64,000 nt of DNA from Arthrobacter sp. SLBN-100 (GTDB lineage Bacteria > Actinomycetota > Actinomycetes > Actinomycetales > Micrococcaceae), in assembly GCF_006715305.1 (NCBI RefSeq), contig NZ_VFMY01000001.1, positions 4,216,001 to 4,280,000 of the forward strand, read 5' to 3'. Each line of letters begins with the position of its first letter. The stretch's first letter is position 1. The notes beneath the pieces were generated by a model. The model did no database searches. It worked only from the letters and a program-made list of their open reading frames with translations, and was not told where the DNA came from. Of the stretch, positions 52,209-61,571 are shown one piece after another. Made by a program: the position numbers and the translations under genes.

Positions 52209-52236
52209 GAAGGCGGGGTTGACTAAGGAGGCGGGG
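52201..52236. repeat. 18-bp tandem duplication at an ATPase/permease gene junction
   Basis: TTGACTAAGAAGGCGGGG (52201-52218) and TTGACTAAGGAGGCGGGG (52219-52236) differ by one base. The first copy holds the ATPase stop (TAA 52206-52208); the second creates AAGGAGG six bases before TTG 52237. It multiplies possible permease starts (TTG 52201, 52219, 52237). Confidence 0.85.
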
Positions 52237-53088
52237 TTGCCGGCGGCGCCTGCCCGCGGGGACAAACTTCCCGTCGCTCATGGCCCTGCCGTGGCAGCGG
52301 CGAAGGCACGGCGCTGGGGTGCTTTCTACTACGCGGAGCATGTGCTCCGGGTGATGAAGGGATACAGCTGGTCGCTCGTGATGTACAGCGTGGGACACCC
52401 GGTGGCGTACCTGTTCGCCATGGGCGTGGGCCTGGCCACCCTGGTTGATGCGCAGGGCACGGCAGCTTTCGGGGGAGTGGGGTACGTGACGTTCGTGGCG
52501 CCCGCCCTGCTGGTCTCCGCCGCCGTGATGACGGCAGCCAACGAATTCACGTTCCCGGTGATGGGCGGCTTCAAGTGGCGCCGGACCTACTACGGCCCGC
52601 ACGCCTCGCCGCTGACGCCCCAACAGATCGCGGCCGGCCACGTTATGGCGGTGACCCTGCGGTTCCTGCTGCAGTCCGCCGCCTATTTCGCCGCTGTGGC
52701 TCTTTTCGGTGCAGCGCCCGGCGGGTGGGGGTGGGTGACCATCCTGGTGGCCACGCTGGCGGCGCTTTCCTTTGGCTTGCCGCTGATGGCCTATTCGGCG
52801 TCGATCACCGAGGACAAGGGGCAGTTCGCCCTGGTGATGCGCTTCATCGTGATGCCACTGTTCCTGTTCTCGGGGACGTTCTTTCCGCTGGACTCCCTGC
52901 CGCTGGCGATCCGGTGGATCGGCTGGATTTCCCCGATCTGGCACGGCACCGAACTGGGCCGCGTCTTCAGCTACGGCTACCAGGAACCACCGCTGCTGAC
53001 GGTCCTGCACGCCGTGGTGCTGGCGGGCCTGGCAGTGGCGGGCTGGTTCCTGACCCGGCGCCAGTTTGCCGTGAGGATGGGCCGGTGA
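52201..53088 (+). CDS. ABC-2-type exporter permease 1
   Basis: 295 residues from TTG 52201 (overlapping the ATPase stop by 8 bp), or 283 from TTG 52237, which has the better ribosome binding site (AAGGAGG, 6 nt). Six predicted helices of the ABC2_membrane fold: SWSLVMYSVGHPVAYLFAMGVGL, the TFVAPALLVSAAVMTAANEFTFPVMGGFKWRRTYYG region after helix 2, FLFSGTFFPLDSLPLAIRWIGWISPIWHGTELGR before the last helix (the NodJ-like signature). Paralogous to the next gene. Confidence 0.85.
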   Translation: MTKKAGLTKEAGLPAAPARGDKLPVAHGPAVAAAKARRWGAFYYAEHVLRVMKGYSWSLVMYSVGHPVAYLFAMGVGLATLVDAQGTAAFGGVGYVTFVAPALLVSAAVMTAANEFTFPVMGGFKWRRTYYGPHASPLTPQQIAAGHVMAVTLRFLLQSAAYFAAVALFGAAPGGWGWVTILVATLAALSFGLPLMAYSASITEDKGQFALVMRFIVMPLFLFSGTFFPLDSLPLAIRWIGWISPIWHGTELGRVFSYGYQEPPLLTVLHAVVLAGLAVAGWFLTRRQFAVRMGR

Positions 53089-53918
53089 GTGCCGCCGTGC
53101 CGGTGAAGAGCGCCGCGGACGAGGCCCGCACCAGGACTTTCGGGCCACTGTATTCGCACAACGCCAGGGCTGTGATTTCGCGCGGACTCCTGGCTACGAA
53201 GAGCACCAACTGGCTGGTGATGCTCTCAGGATTCTTTGAACCCGTCCTGTTCTTAATCTCCATGGGTGTGGGTCTGGGCGCGATCGTGGGTCCGGTACAG
53301 GGTCCGGGCGGCGGGGACATCAGCTATGCGGCGTACATTGCCCCGGCCCTGTTGGCCGTCTCCGCCATGAACGGTGCTGTCTACGACTCCACCTGGAACG
53401 TGTTTTTCAAGATGAACTTCGCCAAGCTTTACCAGGGCATGCTGTACACCTCGCTCGGGCCGCTCGACGTGGCATTGGGCGAGATCTTCCTGGCCCTGCT
53501 GCGCGGCCTCCTCTACGCCCTGGGCTTCACTGCAGTGATGGGTGTTATGGGCCTGATCACCACACCATGGGCTCTCCTCATGATCCCCGCCGCCGTGCTG
53601 ATCGCGTTCGGATTTGCCAGCATCGGGATGGGTATCACGAGCTTCCTGAAGACCTTCCAGCAGATGGACTGGATCAACTTCATCATGCTGCCCATGTTCC
53701 TGTTCAGCGCCACGTTCTACCCGCTGAGCGTCTATCCGCAGGCCATCCAGTGGCTCATCCAGGCCATGCCGCTGTGGCACGGGGTGGAACTGCTGCGGCA
53801 GATCAGCGTCGGGACCTTCACGGCGGCGACGTCCATCCACATTGGCTACTACCTGCTGATGACCGCCGCAGGCATGCTGCTCACCACCATGCGGCTGCGC
53901 CGGCTCTTCCTCAAGTAG
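53085..53918 (+). CDS. ABC-2-type exporter permease 2
   Basis: 277 residues from GTG 53085, which overlaps the previous stop (GTGA). Six helices with the same layout as permease 1 (NWLVMLSGFFEPVLFLISMGVGLGAIV, YIAPALLAVSAMNGAVYDSTWNVFFKMNFAKLYQGML, FLFSATFYPLSVYPQAIQWLIQAMPLWHGVELLRQ). The two permeases and the ATPase should form one export complex, for a lipid, polysaccharide or drug; the sequence does not tell which. Confidence 0.87.
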   Translation: MSAAVPVKSAADEARTRTFGPLYSHNARAVISRGLLATKSTNWLVMLSGFFEPVLFLISMGVGLGAIVGPVQGPGGGDISYAAYIAPALLAVSAMNGAVYDSTWNVFFKMNFAKLYQGMLYTSLGPLDVALGEIFLALLRGLLYALGFTAVMGVMGLITTPWALLMIPAAVLIAFGFASIGMGITSFLKTFQQMDWINFIMLPMFLFSATFYPLSVYPQAIQWLIQAMPLWHGVELLRQISVGTFTAATSIHIGYYLLMTAAGMLLTTMRLRRLFLK

Positions 53919-53981
53919 CCACTGTTCCCCGGGGGGTGGAAGGCGGCGGGAGCATGCCCGGGCGTTTGAGAGAATGGGTGC

Positions 53982-54539
53982 ATGCAATCTCTGGGCAGCT
54001 CCAAGTCAACCTCCAAACCCGCCAGGGGCGGATTCTCCATGTTCCGTATCAGCGGGCCCGGACTCATGGTCCTCGTCACCGCGTTTGTTGTGGCTGTGAT
54101 CTTCGCGGCCAATCAGAACGACGTCGTAGGCTGGGTGGTTGCCATCATCGCCTTCTTCTGGCTCGCCCTTGCGTCCTTCGTGGTGTTCAGCATCCAGAAG
54201 GCCGCCAAGAAAGCCGGAGCAAAGCTGACGGAAGCCCAGAACGCCTTCACCACGGCCGCGGGGCGCGGCCCGTACGCCGGGGCCGACCAGGGCGGAACCC
54301 GGATTGTTGCCGAGCGCAGCCACGGGGACGATATCCGCGACCTCAAGCTGGACCACTCCTTCAAGATCGTCCAGGTGCAGATCCGGGTGGTGGAAGAAGA
54401 GCGCGCCAAGGGCGCTGCCGCCAACCAGGACACCATCAACCGGGCCCTGGAAACCATCGAGATCACCGCCACGAATGCCAGGGACATGATCAAGTCCTCC
54501 GGCAGCGGAGAGCCGGTCACCGGAACCATCATCGACTAG
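53982..54539 (+). CDS. Two-helix membrane protein with cytoplasmic helical tail
   Basis: 185 residues, family not recognised. After a polar basic N-terminus (1-18) there are two adjacent hydrophobic helices (about 26-45 and 50-70), then a hydrophilic region with AAKKAGAKLTEAQNAF and a long amphipathic part (DDIRDLKLDHSFKIVQVQIRVVEEERAK) that may form a coiled coil. It is adjacent to the xthA-like gene (11 bp). ATG 53982 is 6 nt after a GAGAAT -10-like box with no Shine-Dalgarno. Confidence 0.72.
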   Translation: MQSLGSSKSTSKPARGGFSMFRISGPGLMVLVTAFVVAVIFAANQNDVVGWVVAIIAFFWLALASFVVFSIQKAAKKAGAKLTEAQNAFTTAAGRGPYAGADQGGTRIVAERSHGDDIRDLKLDHSFKIVQVQIRVVEEERAKGAAANQDTINRALETIEITATNARDMIKSSGSGEPVTGTIID

Positions 54540-54542
54540 AGT
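54537..54542 (+). promoter_or_regulatory. -10 box TAGAGT, leaderless start of the xthA-like gene
   Basis: TAGAGT, which includes the stop TAG of the preceding gene, is 7 nt before GTG 54550. This argues for GTG 54550 over the upstream GTG at 54541. Confidence 0.5.
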
Positions 54543-54549
54543 GGAGCGG

Positions 54550-55383
54550 GTGAGCTCGGCATTGAAGAAGGACCACCTTCGCATCGCATCCGTTAACGTC
54601 AACGGCCTTCGGGCTGCCTTCAAGAACGGCATGGCGGCGTGGCTGGAGCCGCGCGAAGTGGACATCCTCTGCCTCCAGGAAGTCCGCGCTCCTGACGCCA
54701 TCGTCCGGCAGCTGCTGGGCGAAGGCTGGCATATCCTGCACGCAGAGGCAGAGGCCAAGGGCCGCGCCGGCGTCGCCATCGCTTCACGTGAGGAACCGCT
54801 GGAAACCCGGAACGGCATCGGTGACGACTACTTCGCCACGGCGGGCCGCTGGGTGGAAGCCGATTTCCGCTTTGCCGATGCAGCCGGGCGCCCTGTCCAG
54901 CTCACTGTGGCCAGCGCCTACGTCCACTCGGGCGAGGTAGGCACCCCCAAGCAGGATGACAAGTTCCGGTTCCTGGATGCGATGAGCACGCGCCTGCCTG
55001 AATTGACCAAGCACAGCGACCATGCCCTGGTGGTCGGCGACCTCAACGTGGCCCACACGCCCCGGGACATCCGGAACTCGAAGGCCAACATCAAGAAGGC
55101 AGGCCACCTGCCGGAGGAACGGGCGTACTTCGACCACTTCCTGGGCGGGGAGGTCGGCTGGCAGGACGTCCACCGCAGCCTTGCCGGCGACGTTGACGGG
55201 CCTTACACCTGGTGGTCCCAGCGCGGGAAGGCGTTCGACAACGATACCGGCTGGCGCATCGACTACCACCTGGCCACCCCGGAACTCGCTTCCGCCGCCA
55301 TCGGGGCGGTTGTTGACAGGGCAGTCTCGTGGGACACCCGCTTCTCCGATCACGCCCCGCTCGTAGTGGACTACCAGCTCTAA
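54550..55383 (+). CDS. xthA: Exodeoxyribonuclease III/AP endonuclease
   Basis: 277 residues. Endonuclease/exonuclease/phosphatase fold: [15 protein letters not shown] at the start, catalytic Glu in [10 protein letters not shown], Asp/Asn in [14 protein letters not shown], Asp in [10 protein letters not shown] and the Asp-His pair in [11 protein letters not shown]. These match ExoIII family base-excision repair nucleases. GTG 54550 (VSSALKKDH) is chosen because it is leaderless relative to TAGAGT; the in-frame GTG 54541 lies inside that box. It precedes trpS by 19 bp. Confidence 0.92.
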   Translation: MSSALKKDHLRIASVNVNGLRAAFKNGMAAWLEPREVDILCLQEVRAPDAIVRQLLGEGWHILHAEAEAKGRAGVAIASREEPLETRNGIGDDYFATAGRWVEADFRFADAAGRPVQLTVASAYVHSGEVGTPKQDDKFRFLDAMSTRLPELTKHSDHALVVGDLNVAHTPRDIRNSKANIKKAGHLPEERAYFDHFLGGEVGWQDVHRSLAGDVDGPYTWWSQRGKAFDNDTGWRIDYHLATPELASAAIGAVVDRAVSWDTRFSDHAPLVVDYQL

Positions 55384-55402
55384 GCCCGAAGGTTTCATCC
55401 CC

Positions 55403-56446
55403 ATGACTAGCCAGACTTCCCCTGCCCCCAAGAAGCGCATCCTCTCCGGCGCGAAGCCCACCGCGGACTCCCTGCACCTGGGCAACTACATCGGCGCCGT
55501 CCGCAACTGGGTGGACATGCAGGCCGAGTACGACGCCGTGTTCTTTATTCCGGACCTGCACGCCATCACCGTGGACTTCGACCCCGCTGAACTGGCCACA
55601 CGCACGCGTATAGTGGCGGCCCAGTACATCGCAGCAGGTATCGACCCGGACAAGAGCATCTTCTTCGTCCAGTCCCACGTGCCCGAACACGCGCAGCTGG
55701 CCTGGGCGCTGAATTGCATCACCGGCTTCGGTGAAGCTTCCCGGATGACCCAGTTCAAGGACAAGACCCAGAAGTCCGGCGCCGACGCCGCCACCCTGGG
55801 ACTGTTTGCGTACCCCACCCTGATGGCAGCGGACATCCTGCTGTACCATACCGACCTCGTGCCGGTGGGAGAGGACCAGCGCCAGCACCTGGAACTGACC
55901 CGGAACCTGGCCCAGCGGTTCAACACGAAGTTCGGAGCCACCTTCACGGTCCCGGAGGCCACCATCGTGAAGGAACGCGCCAAGATCTACGACCTCCAGA
56001 ATCCCAGCGCCAAAATGTCCAAGACCGGGGAATCGCCCAACGGGGCCATCCAACTGCTCGAGGACCCCAAAGTTGCGGCCAAGCGCATTAAGTCCGCCGT
56101 GACCGATGCCGGCACCGAAATCCGGTTCGACCAGGAGGGAAAGCCAGGTATCTCGAACCTGCTGACCATCTATTCCTCCCTCACCGGCAAGTCCGTGGCG
56201 GAGCTCGAAGCCGAGTACCAGGGCAAGATGTACGGCCACCTCAAAGTTGACCTGGCCGAGGTGGTGGTCGAGTTCGTCACGCCGCTGCGCGACCGCACCA
56301 ACGAGCTGATGGCAGACCCCGCGGAACTTGACCGGCTGCTGGCCCACGGCGCCGAGCGGGCCAGGGAAATCGCATCCGTTACCCTTGGCCAGGTGTATGA
56401 GCGCATGGGCTTCCTTCCGTCCTTCTCCCTCGCAGGAGTCCGCTAG
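55403..56446 (+). CDS. trpS: Tryptophanyl-tRNA synthetase
   Basis: 347 residues, class Ic synthetase. HIGH-type motif in [15 protein letters not shown], tRNA/Trp pocket residues in [13 protein letters not shown] and ALFAYPTL-like segment [38 protein letters not shown], and KMSKS as AKMSKTGES. Charges tRNA-Trp. The start ATG 55403 follows AAGG (CGAAGGTTTCATCCCC). Core gene, in the same direction as xthA and the 2H gene. Confidence 0.95.
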   Translation: MTSQTSPAPKKRILSGAKPTADSLHLGNYIGAVRNWVDMQAEYDAVFFIPDLHAITVDFDPAELATRTRIVAAQYIAAGIDPDKSIFFVQSHVPEHAQLAWALNCITGFGEASRMTQFKDKTQKSGADAATLGLFAYPTLMAADILLYHTDLVPVGEDQRQHLELTRNLAQRFNTKFGATFTVPEATIVKERAKIYDLQNPSAKMSKTGESPNGAIQLLEDPKVAAKRIKSAVTDAGTEIRFDQEGKPGISNLLTIYSSLTGKSVAELEAEYQGKMYGHLKVDLAEVVVEFVTPLRDRTNELMADPAELDRLLAHGAERAREIASVTLGQVYERMGFLPSFSLAGVR

Positions 56447-56450
56447 CGCC

Positions 56451-57152
56451 ATGCCAGCCAGCAAAGTCACCGCAAGGGAAGGCTCCCGCTCCACTCAGGC
56501 AGCGGGAAGGCCCGGTAACCCCCAAGGCGACCCAGCGGAGGACACCGGTGCGGCCGGACATGGGCCATCGCGGACGGAAGACATCAGCGTAGGGGTCATC
56601 CTGGGCTTCCCGCCCGAGGTGGCTGAGGAGCTGCAGCGCTGGCGGGCATCCTTCGGGGATCCCCTTGCCGACGTGGTCCCGGCACACATCACCCTGGTGA
56701 CCACCACGCCTACCCGGAACTGGGAAGCCACGCGGAAGCACGTGCGGGACGTGGCCCGCCGGCAAAGCCCCTTTATGGTCACCATCGCCGGCACCGGAAC
56801 GTTCCGCCCGGTCTCGCCGGTAGTCTTCATCACCGTGGAGGAAGGCTTCGAGGCCTGCGTGGACCTGCACGAAAAGCTGCAGCAGGGCCCCCTCCAGCGG
56901 GAACTGCCCTTCGCCTACCACCCGCACGTCACGATCGCCCACGACGTCGCCCCGGAAAGCCTCGACGAAGCTGAAACGGTATTGAAAAACTACAGAGCCA
57001 CCTTTCCCGTGGTTAGCATGGGACTCTACGAGCACGATGCGGACGGCATCTGGCAGCTACGGGAAGAGCTGGACTTTGGGACCGAAACTGACAACGACGC
57101 CGGCACCCGATTCACGGACGCCGCCCCGGACACAGCAGCCGAAGCAGGCTGA
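56451..57152 (+). CDS. 2'-5' RNA ligase/2H phosphoesterase-family protein
   Basis: 233 residues. After a 45-residue polar N-terminus comes a 2H domain with both signature motifs: HITLV (about residue 84) and HVTIA (about 164), each His-x-Thr, spaced 80 residues apart. Such proteins cleave or ligate 2',5' or cyclic phosphodiester bonds. The start is ATG 56451, 5 bp after the trpS stop; AGGAG in the end of trpS is rather far (13 nt). The C-terminal 25 residues are low-complexity and may overlap the next gene. Confidence 0.82.
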   Translation: MPASKVTAREGSRSTQAAGRPGNPQGDPAEDTGAAGHGPSRTEDISVGVILGFPPEVAEELQRWRASFGDPLADVVPAHITLVTTTPTRNWEATRKHVRDVARRQSPFMVTIAGTGTFRPVSPVVFITVEEGFEACVDLHEKLQQGPLQRELPFAYHPHVTIAHDVAPESLDEAETVLKNYRATFPVVSMGLYEHDADGIWQLREELDFGTETDNDAGTRFTDAAPDTAAEAG

Positions 57153-58275
57153 ACAACAGCCACTTCCCACTGAACAGGCCCGGTTAAAGCTTGCCGTCAT
57201 CCAGAAACGGATGCAGTGGGGCAAAGCCCGCAGGGCAGGCGGGGGTCCATTCGCAGCCGCCATCGCCATGCTCCAGTGGCTTCTGGCGCGCCTGAACGTC
57301 TTCCGTCCCATGCGCGCCTTTCGGCATTACAACCTCCAGCATGGCCCCCTGATGAGTGCCGGCATCGGCTTCAACATGTTCTTCTCCGTCACAGGTCTGC
57401 TCGCGACCGGGTTCTCCGTCGCAGGCCTGGTCCTGCGGGGGCAGCCCACGCTGCTGGACACGATCATCAGCAGCGTGGCCTCAAGCGCGCCCGGTCTCCT
57501 GAAGGTGAACGGCGGCGACGGCCTGGTTGACCCGGAGGAGCTGCTGAATCCGGATGGGCTCGGCTGGACGGCAGCCATTGCGGCCGCAGTGACTGTTTTT
57601 ACCTCGCTGCGTTGGATTGCCAGCCTGAGGGACGGGCTGCGCGGCGTTATGGAACTGCCGCCGCCGCTGCTCAACCCCATCCTCCTGAAGCTGCGGGATG
57701 CGGGCATCCTGTTGCTCCTGGGTGTGGCGCTGGTGATCAGCGCCGGCGCTTCCCTGGTCTTCGGGACGGCGGCAGGCTGGGTCTCGGAGTTCCTGCAACT
57801 GGATAAGGTCCTGGCCGGCCCGCTGACCACGTCCATCAAGATCGGGGTGCCCCTGGTGCTGAACTGGGTTACGGCACTGATCATGTTCCGGTTGGCCGGG
57901 GGCCTGAAATTGTCCCGCAGGGCCCTGCTGGAGGGCACCATCCTGGCGGCTTTGGGCTCTACGGTACTGCAAATCTTCAGTACGGAACTGCTGGCCGGGG
58001 CAAGCCGTAACCCGCTCCTGGCGCCGTTCGCCATCATCATCGGACTGCTGATCTGGTTCAACCTCGTCAGCCAGGTCTACCTCGTCTCAGCCGGCTGGGC
58101 GGCCGTCCGGGAGGCCGACTTGCGGAGCGCCGCCTCGGGACATGACAAAGGGACCTGGGGCGCCCGCCAAGTACAGCCGGGAAAGGTGCCAGTCCAGCCG
58201 GGCAAGGCCCCGGTCTACAAGGAAAACGGTGCTACTGGCCGGCGCCGGGGTATTGGCCGGTTCCGGCAGCGATAG
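57037..58275 (+). CDS. YihY/BrkB-family integral membrane protein
   Basis: Up to 412 residues with six to seven hydrophobic helices. The family signature is RAFRHYNLQHGPLMSAGIGFNMFFSVTGLLATGFSVAGLVL near the first helix, then SLRDGLRGVMELP and NWVTALIMFRLAGGLKLSRRALLEGTILAALGSTVLQ. Formerly called ribonuclease BN; now regarded as inner-membrane proteins of unclear role. The start is uncertain: ATG 57037 overlaps the 2H gene by 116 bp, TTG 57076 has GGGAAGAG nearby, and ATG 57211 lies just before the conserved part. LKLAVIQKRMQW before 57211 looks genuine, favouring an upstream start. Confidence 0.75.
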   Translation: MRTASGSYGKSWTLGPKLTTTPAPDSRTPPRTQQPKQAEQQPLPTEQARLKLAVIQKRMQWGKARRAGGGPFAAAIAMLQWLLARLNVFRPMRAFRHYNLQHGPLMSAGIGFNMFFSVTGLLATGFSVAGLVLRGQPTLLDTIISSVASSAPGLLKVNGGDGLVDPEELLNPDGLGWTAAIAAAVTVFTSLRWIASLRDGLRGVMELPPPLLNPILLKLRDAGILLLLGVALVISAGASLVFGTAAGWVSEFLQLDKVLAGPLTTSIKIGVPLVLNWVTALIMFRLAGGLKLSRRALLEGTILAALGSTVLQIFSTELLAGASRNPLLAPFAIIIGLLIWFNLVSQVYLVSAGWAAVREADLRSAASGHDKGTWGARQVQPGKVPVQPGKAPVYKENGATGRRRGIGRFRQR

Positions 58276-58301
58276 TCCGGACCTGCCCGTCCGCCTGGAC
58301 C

Positions 58302-60578
58302 TTACGGCGCAGCCACCAGCCCTTCCCACACGACGGTCCAACCGGGCGGGAAACCGGGGGCATTCCGGTCCGGTCCGTTGTCCCACCCGGCGGCCATGAG
58401 TGCGACGGCGGCGAGGAGCCCGCCGTTGCCGGGCAGATACAGAGGCAGTGAGTCCGTCTGGCGGTTGTGTCCGTTGGGTAGCACGGTGTTCTTCCCCGCG
58501 CCCATCAGGAGTGCGTTAACGGCAGCCTCCGGGTCGTCGAGGCGGGCCGCAGTCATGGCCATCACGGGATAGTCCCAGCCCCACGTGGTGTCCCAGTCCC
58601 AGTCAGCAAGCACGTCCGCCAGTGTTGCCCTCATGATCTCCCTGTCGATCAGGTCAGTCTCCGGCAGCACACCGAGCGCGCAAAGCATCGAGGGATGATC
58701 CGTCCGAATGGTGAAGGGTTCCACGTCGATGGCAGCGTAGACGCCATCGATCATCCTCGGCTTCACCAGGCCCTCGGCCACTTCGCGCCACGCCTGGACG
58801 GGCTCGAGTCCCAACCGCTCCCGCCAGGCAGCTGCGACCCGAAGGGCCCACTGCCAATACGCGAGCTCGAAGGTGGGGTTCGTGACGGCGCCTCGAATGC
58901 TGCCGTAGCTCTCCTGGGCAGGAATCAAAGGTGGTCCCAGCTCAAATCCCCGCGAGGTTCGATGTGCGAAGCTGGCCATAAACGCGGCCGTTTCGAATAC
59001 GATCTCCGCGAACTCCTCCAGCACTTCAGGGCCAGGGCTGGCGCGGTACGCCAGCTCGGCCAGGTGGATGGGGTGCGGCTGCTGCCAGATGAGGAATGTC
59101 CCGATGGGGCTGGGGCTCTCCCTGCCGTCAGGGCCTACCTGCTTGGGCCAGCGGACGCCATCGAAACCCTGCTCCCTGGCAGTTGCCCTCGACCGTTCCA
59201 ACACTGTGGAGTACCACTTCAACGAGGGCAGCAGGAGTTCCGCCCGGTTCCAGTGGGCAAAATGGGCGGCATGCCACCAGTGCATTTCCAGATGGAAGCG
59301 GCCCCGCCAGGAATTGCATACCAGGCCGGTTTCCTGCGGGGGCAATGAGCCTGAGCAGTTGACCGCGGTCAGGTACTGCGACAGGACGATCCGGCGCTCC
59401 AGCTCCTTCGCCCGGGGATCGTCCGTCGCATCGAGTTCGATGGCACCGCCTGAGGACCAGAACCGGGGCCAATACCTGGCGGAGGCGGCGGCAACGGCAC
59501 TGCCCGCGGAAAGGGCGCTACCCTCTGGAAGCACGACGGCGGTTCGGGCCTCTGTGCCCTCGCCTGGCCGGGCTGCCGCGCCTGTTAGCTTTCTGCCAGC
59601 CGGTGCAGCACAGTCGCCGTCTGCGGCGGGAATGAAAGCAATCGTCATGTCAATGACGGCCGGGCTGTCCTGGCCAGCTGCCGGGGGAGAGACCCGAAGG
59701 TGGTGCTGCCCTGTCTGTTCGACGGCAAGTTTTTTGCCCGTGATCACCACCTGGTAGCGGGAGTTGTCCAACTCGCGCTGGACAGCCCAGCTGGTGGAGC
59801 CGGCGTGAGCCGCGGAAGGCGCAGCCTCCTTGAGCGTGGTGGTGTGGGAGCCGGGGCTGTGCCAATCGGCAGCATCGTGCCAGGCCTCCGAGCCGTAGGG
59901 AAAATCGATGCCAATCACCAGACCGTCACCGAGAGCGGATGACTCCACGCGAAGGCCGAGCTCGTCGCGGTGGGGGTGGCACGCCGTCGTGACGCTGACC
60001 GGGTGGCCGCCCAGCGTGAAGGTGCTCGTTACCAGTCCCGTCCACAGGTCCAGGGTCTGCTCGGCGCCGGAAATGTCGGCTTCGGTGATCCCGCGCTCCA
60101 CGCCGGCCTCCACCAGCCGGAATCCGATGCGTCCCAGATCCAGGCGGTGGGGGTTGGCCCGCAGCCACGTCTCGGCCCGGGAGGCGTCGGTCTCGCGGTC
60201 ATTGACGATATCGCCCACCATGTCAACGTATGGAACGGGCCCTCGCGGTGAGTCGTAGACGACGGTGGAGCCGGTGAGTTCGTATGGCTGCGCGGGCGGT
60301 ATGGCGTGCCATCCCCATTGCGCCTGGGTACCAAGAAGCGTTCCCGGCGGCAGTTCGTCCCTGGCACCAACCGGGTAGGCCCTGGGAAAGGACTGGAGGC
60401 CGGTGAGGTCCATGGTGAAGGCGAACTCGCCGTTTCCCACGGAGACAGGGCTTCGGGGGTCGAGTGTGCGTTGGCAGACGTTGTGGCGCCGGACGAGCGC
60501 TTTCCTTTTGATGGTTCCGCTGCGGGCGGACCCTGGGGAGGGACGGTCCGAACGTGGGGTGGTGGTCTGGCTGTGCAC
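58302..60578 (-). CDS. (alpha/alpha)6-barrel glycosidase, GH65/GH95-like
   Basis: 758 residues, no signal peptide, so cytoplasmic. The N-terminal beta-sandwich region carries VRRHNVCQRTLDPRSPVSVGNGEFAFTMDLTG and LGTQAQWGWHAIP; the C-terminal half (about 400-758) is helical and Trp-rich, with NSWRGRFHLEMHWWHAAHFAHWNR, GTFLIWQQPHPIHLAEL and DWDWDTTWGWDYPVMAM, as in six-hairpin glycosidases. Glu in HLEMHWW and Asp in DWDTTWGWD are candidate catalytic residues. GTG 60578 follows AGGAGGG and overlaps the GH43 stop by one base, so the pair is coupled. The family call is at fold level only. Confidence 0.68.
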   Translation of the reverse strand: MHSQTTTPRSDRPSPGSARSGTIKRKALVRRHNVCQRTLDPRSPVSVGNGEFAFTMDLTGLQSFPRAYPVGARDELPPGTLLGTQAQWGWHAIPPAQPYELTGSTVVYDSPRGPVPYVDMVGDIVNDRETDASRAETWLRANPHRLDLGRIGFRLVEAGVERGITEADISGAEQTLDLWTGLVTSTFTLGGHPVSVTTACHPHRDELGLRVESSALGDGLVIGIDFPYGSEAWHDAADWHSPGSHTTTLKEAAPSAAHAGSTSWAVQRELDNSRYQVVITGKKLAVEQTGQHHLRVSPPAAGQDSPAVIDMTIAFIPAADGDCAAPAGRKLTGAAARPGEGTEARTAVVLPEGSALSAGSAVAAASARYWPRFWSSGGAIELDATDDPRAKELERRIVLSQYLTAVNCSGSLPPQETGLVCNSWRGRFHLEMHWWHAAHFAHWNRAELLLPSLKWYSTVLERSRATAREQGFDGVRWPKQVGPDGRESPSPIGTFLIWQQPHPIHLAELAYRASPGPEVLEEFAEIVFETAAFMASFAHRTSRGFELGPPLIPAQESYGSIRGAVTNPTFELAYWQWALRVAAAWRERLGLEPVQAWREVAEGLVKPRMIDGVYAAIDVEPFTIRTDHPSMLCALGVLPETDLIDREIMRATLADVLADWDWDTTWGWDYPVMAMTAARLDDPEAAVNALLMGAGKNTVLPNGHNRQTDSLPLYLPGNGGLLAAVALMAAGWDNGPDRNAPGFPPGWTVVWEGLVAAP

Positions 60579-61519
60579 TATGCACGCCCTCCTGACATTT
60601 TTCCGGTGAACATGTTGTCGGCTGCAAGATCAAGGACTATGGTGTCCTCCAGTTCCCGCAGCGGATAGAAGGCTGCCCGTTCATGGGGGCTGTTGTTTGG
60701 CTGATGCAGGGTCAGGAAAAGCCGGCCGTCCAGGGTGCGGGCGATCATGCCATGACCGCCATCCGTGCTCCACAGCGGCTCGGGTTCCTGGGTCCAGGGC
60801 CCGAGCACCGTTCCTGATTCGCTGCGCGCGATTCCCATGGCATACCCGTGATCGCCAAAACTTGACCACAACAAGACCAGTTTGCCGCTGCTGAGCCTGA
60901 ACAGATAGGGCCCGTCGGTGACGTAGACGGGAAAGTCCAGGTCCCTGGTTGACGGAACGGACAATGGCCGCGCCCACGCTGCCTCCGACGCATTGAACAG
61001 GAAGAGAGGTGTTCCTACGGCGCTGCGCAGGTCCGGACTGAGGCGCTGGGCCATCATGGCGCCGTCGTGCACTTGCTTCCATTCATGGCAGAAGACCATC
61101 CAGGGCGTCCTCTCGGCGTCCACGTGAAGGGTCCCGTCCAGGCACTGCCAGTTCGATGGGGTGACCGGGCCGCTGCTCCACGGTGTATAGGGTCCCTCCG
61201 GCCGGTCGGCGGAGAGTACCTGGGTTCCACGGAAACGGCCCGGGGCTGTGAAGGTGGCGAACATAAAATACCGCCCCTCGAAGAGGTGCACTTCGGGCGC
61301 CCAGTATTGCTCCTGGCTCCAGAAGCCTGCTGACGGCCGGAAAGCGGGCAGTGGTCCCTCCCAGCGGACCAGGTCCGGGCTGCGGTAGCAGTCAAATCCT
61401 GTGGCGGGCCCAGACCAGGTGTTCTTGTCGGTGCTTCCGAACAGCAGGTATTCACCGGAATCCGGAAGCGTCAGGACAAAGGGGTCCCGGATCTGGATAT
61501 CACCAAGTGGCAGGTTCAT
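60578..61519 (-). CDS. GH43-like five-bladed beta-propeller glycosidase
   Basis: 313 residues, no signal peptide. Motifs fit GH43: IQIRDPFVL with the general-base Asp, STDKNTW and FWSQEQYWAPEVHLFEGRYFMF (WAPEV is a family hallmark), CLDGTLHVD and WMVFCHEW with candidate pKa-modulator Asp and acid Glu. GH43 enzymes remove arabinose or xylose units. First gene of a two-gene operon with the (alpha/alpha)6 enzyme, divergent from a sugar-binding lipoprotein. Start ATG 61519 has no strong ribosome binding site. Confidence 0.8.
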   Translation of the reverse strand: MNLPLGDIQIRDPFVLTLPDSGEYLLFGSTDKNTWSGPATGFDCYRSPDLVRWEGPLPAFRPSAGFWSQEQYWAPEVHLFEGRYFMFATFTAPGRFRGTQVLSADRPEGPYTPWSSGPVTPSNWQCLDGTLHVDAERTPWMVFCHEWKQVHDGAMMAQRLSPDLRSAVGTPLFLFNASEAAWARPLSVPSTRDLDFPVYVTDGPYLFRLSSGKLVLLWSSFGDHGYAMGIARSESGTVLGPWTQEPEPLWSTDGGHGMIARTLDGRLFLTLHQPNNSPHERAAFYPLRELEDTIVLDLAADNMFTGKMSGGRA

Positions 61520-61571
61520 GATGTCCGTTCTGTCGTGCGCCGGGGTTCCGGTATTTGGCTCGGCGGGGCTG

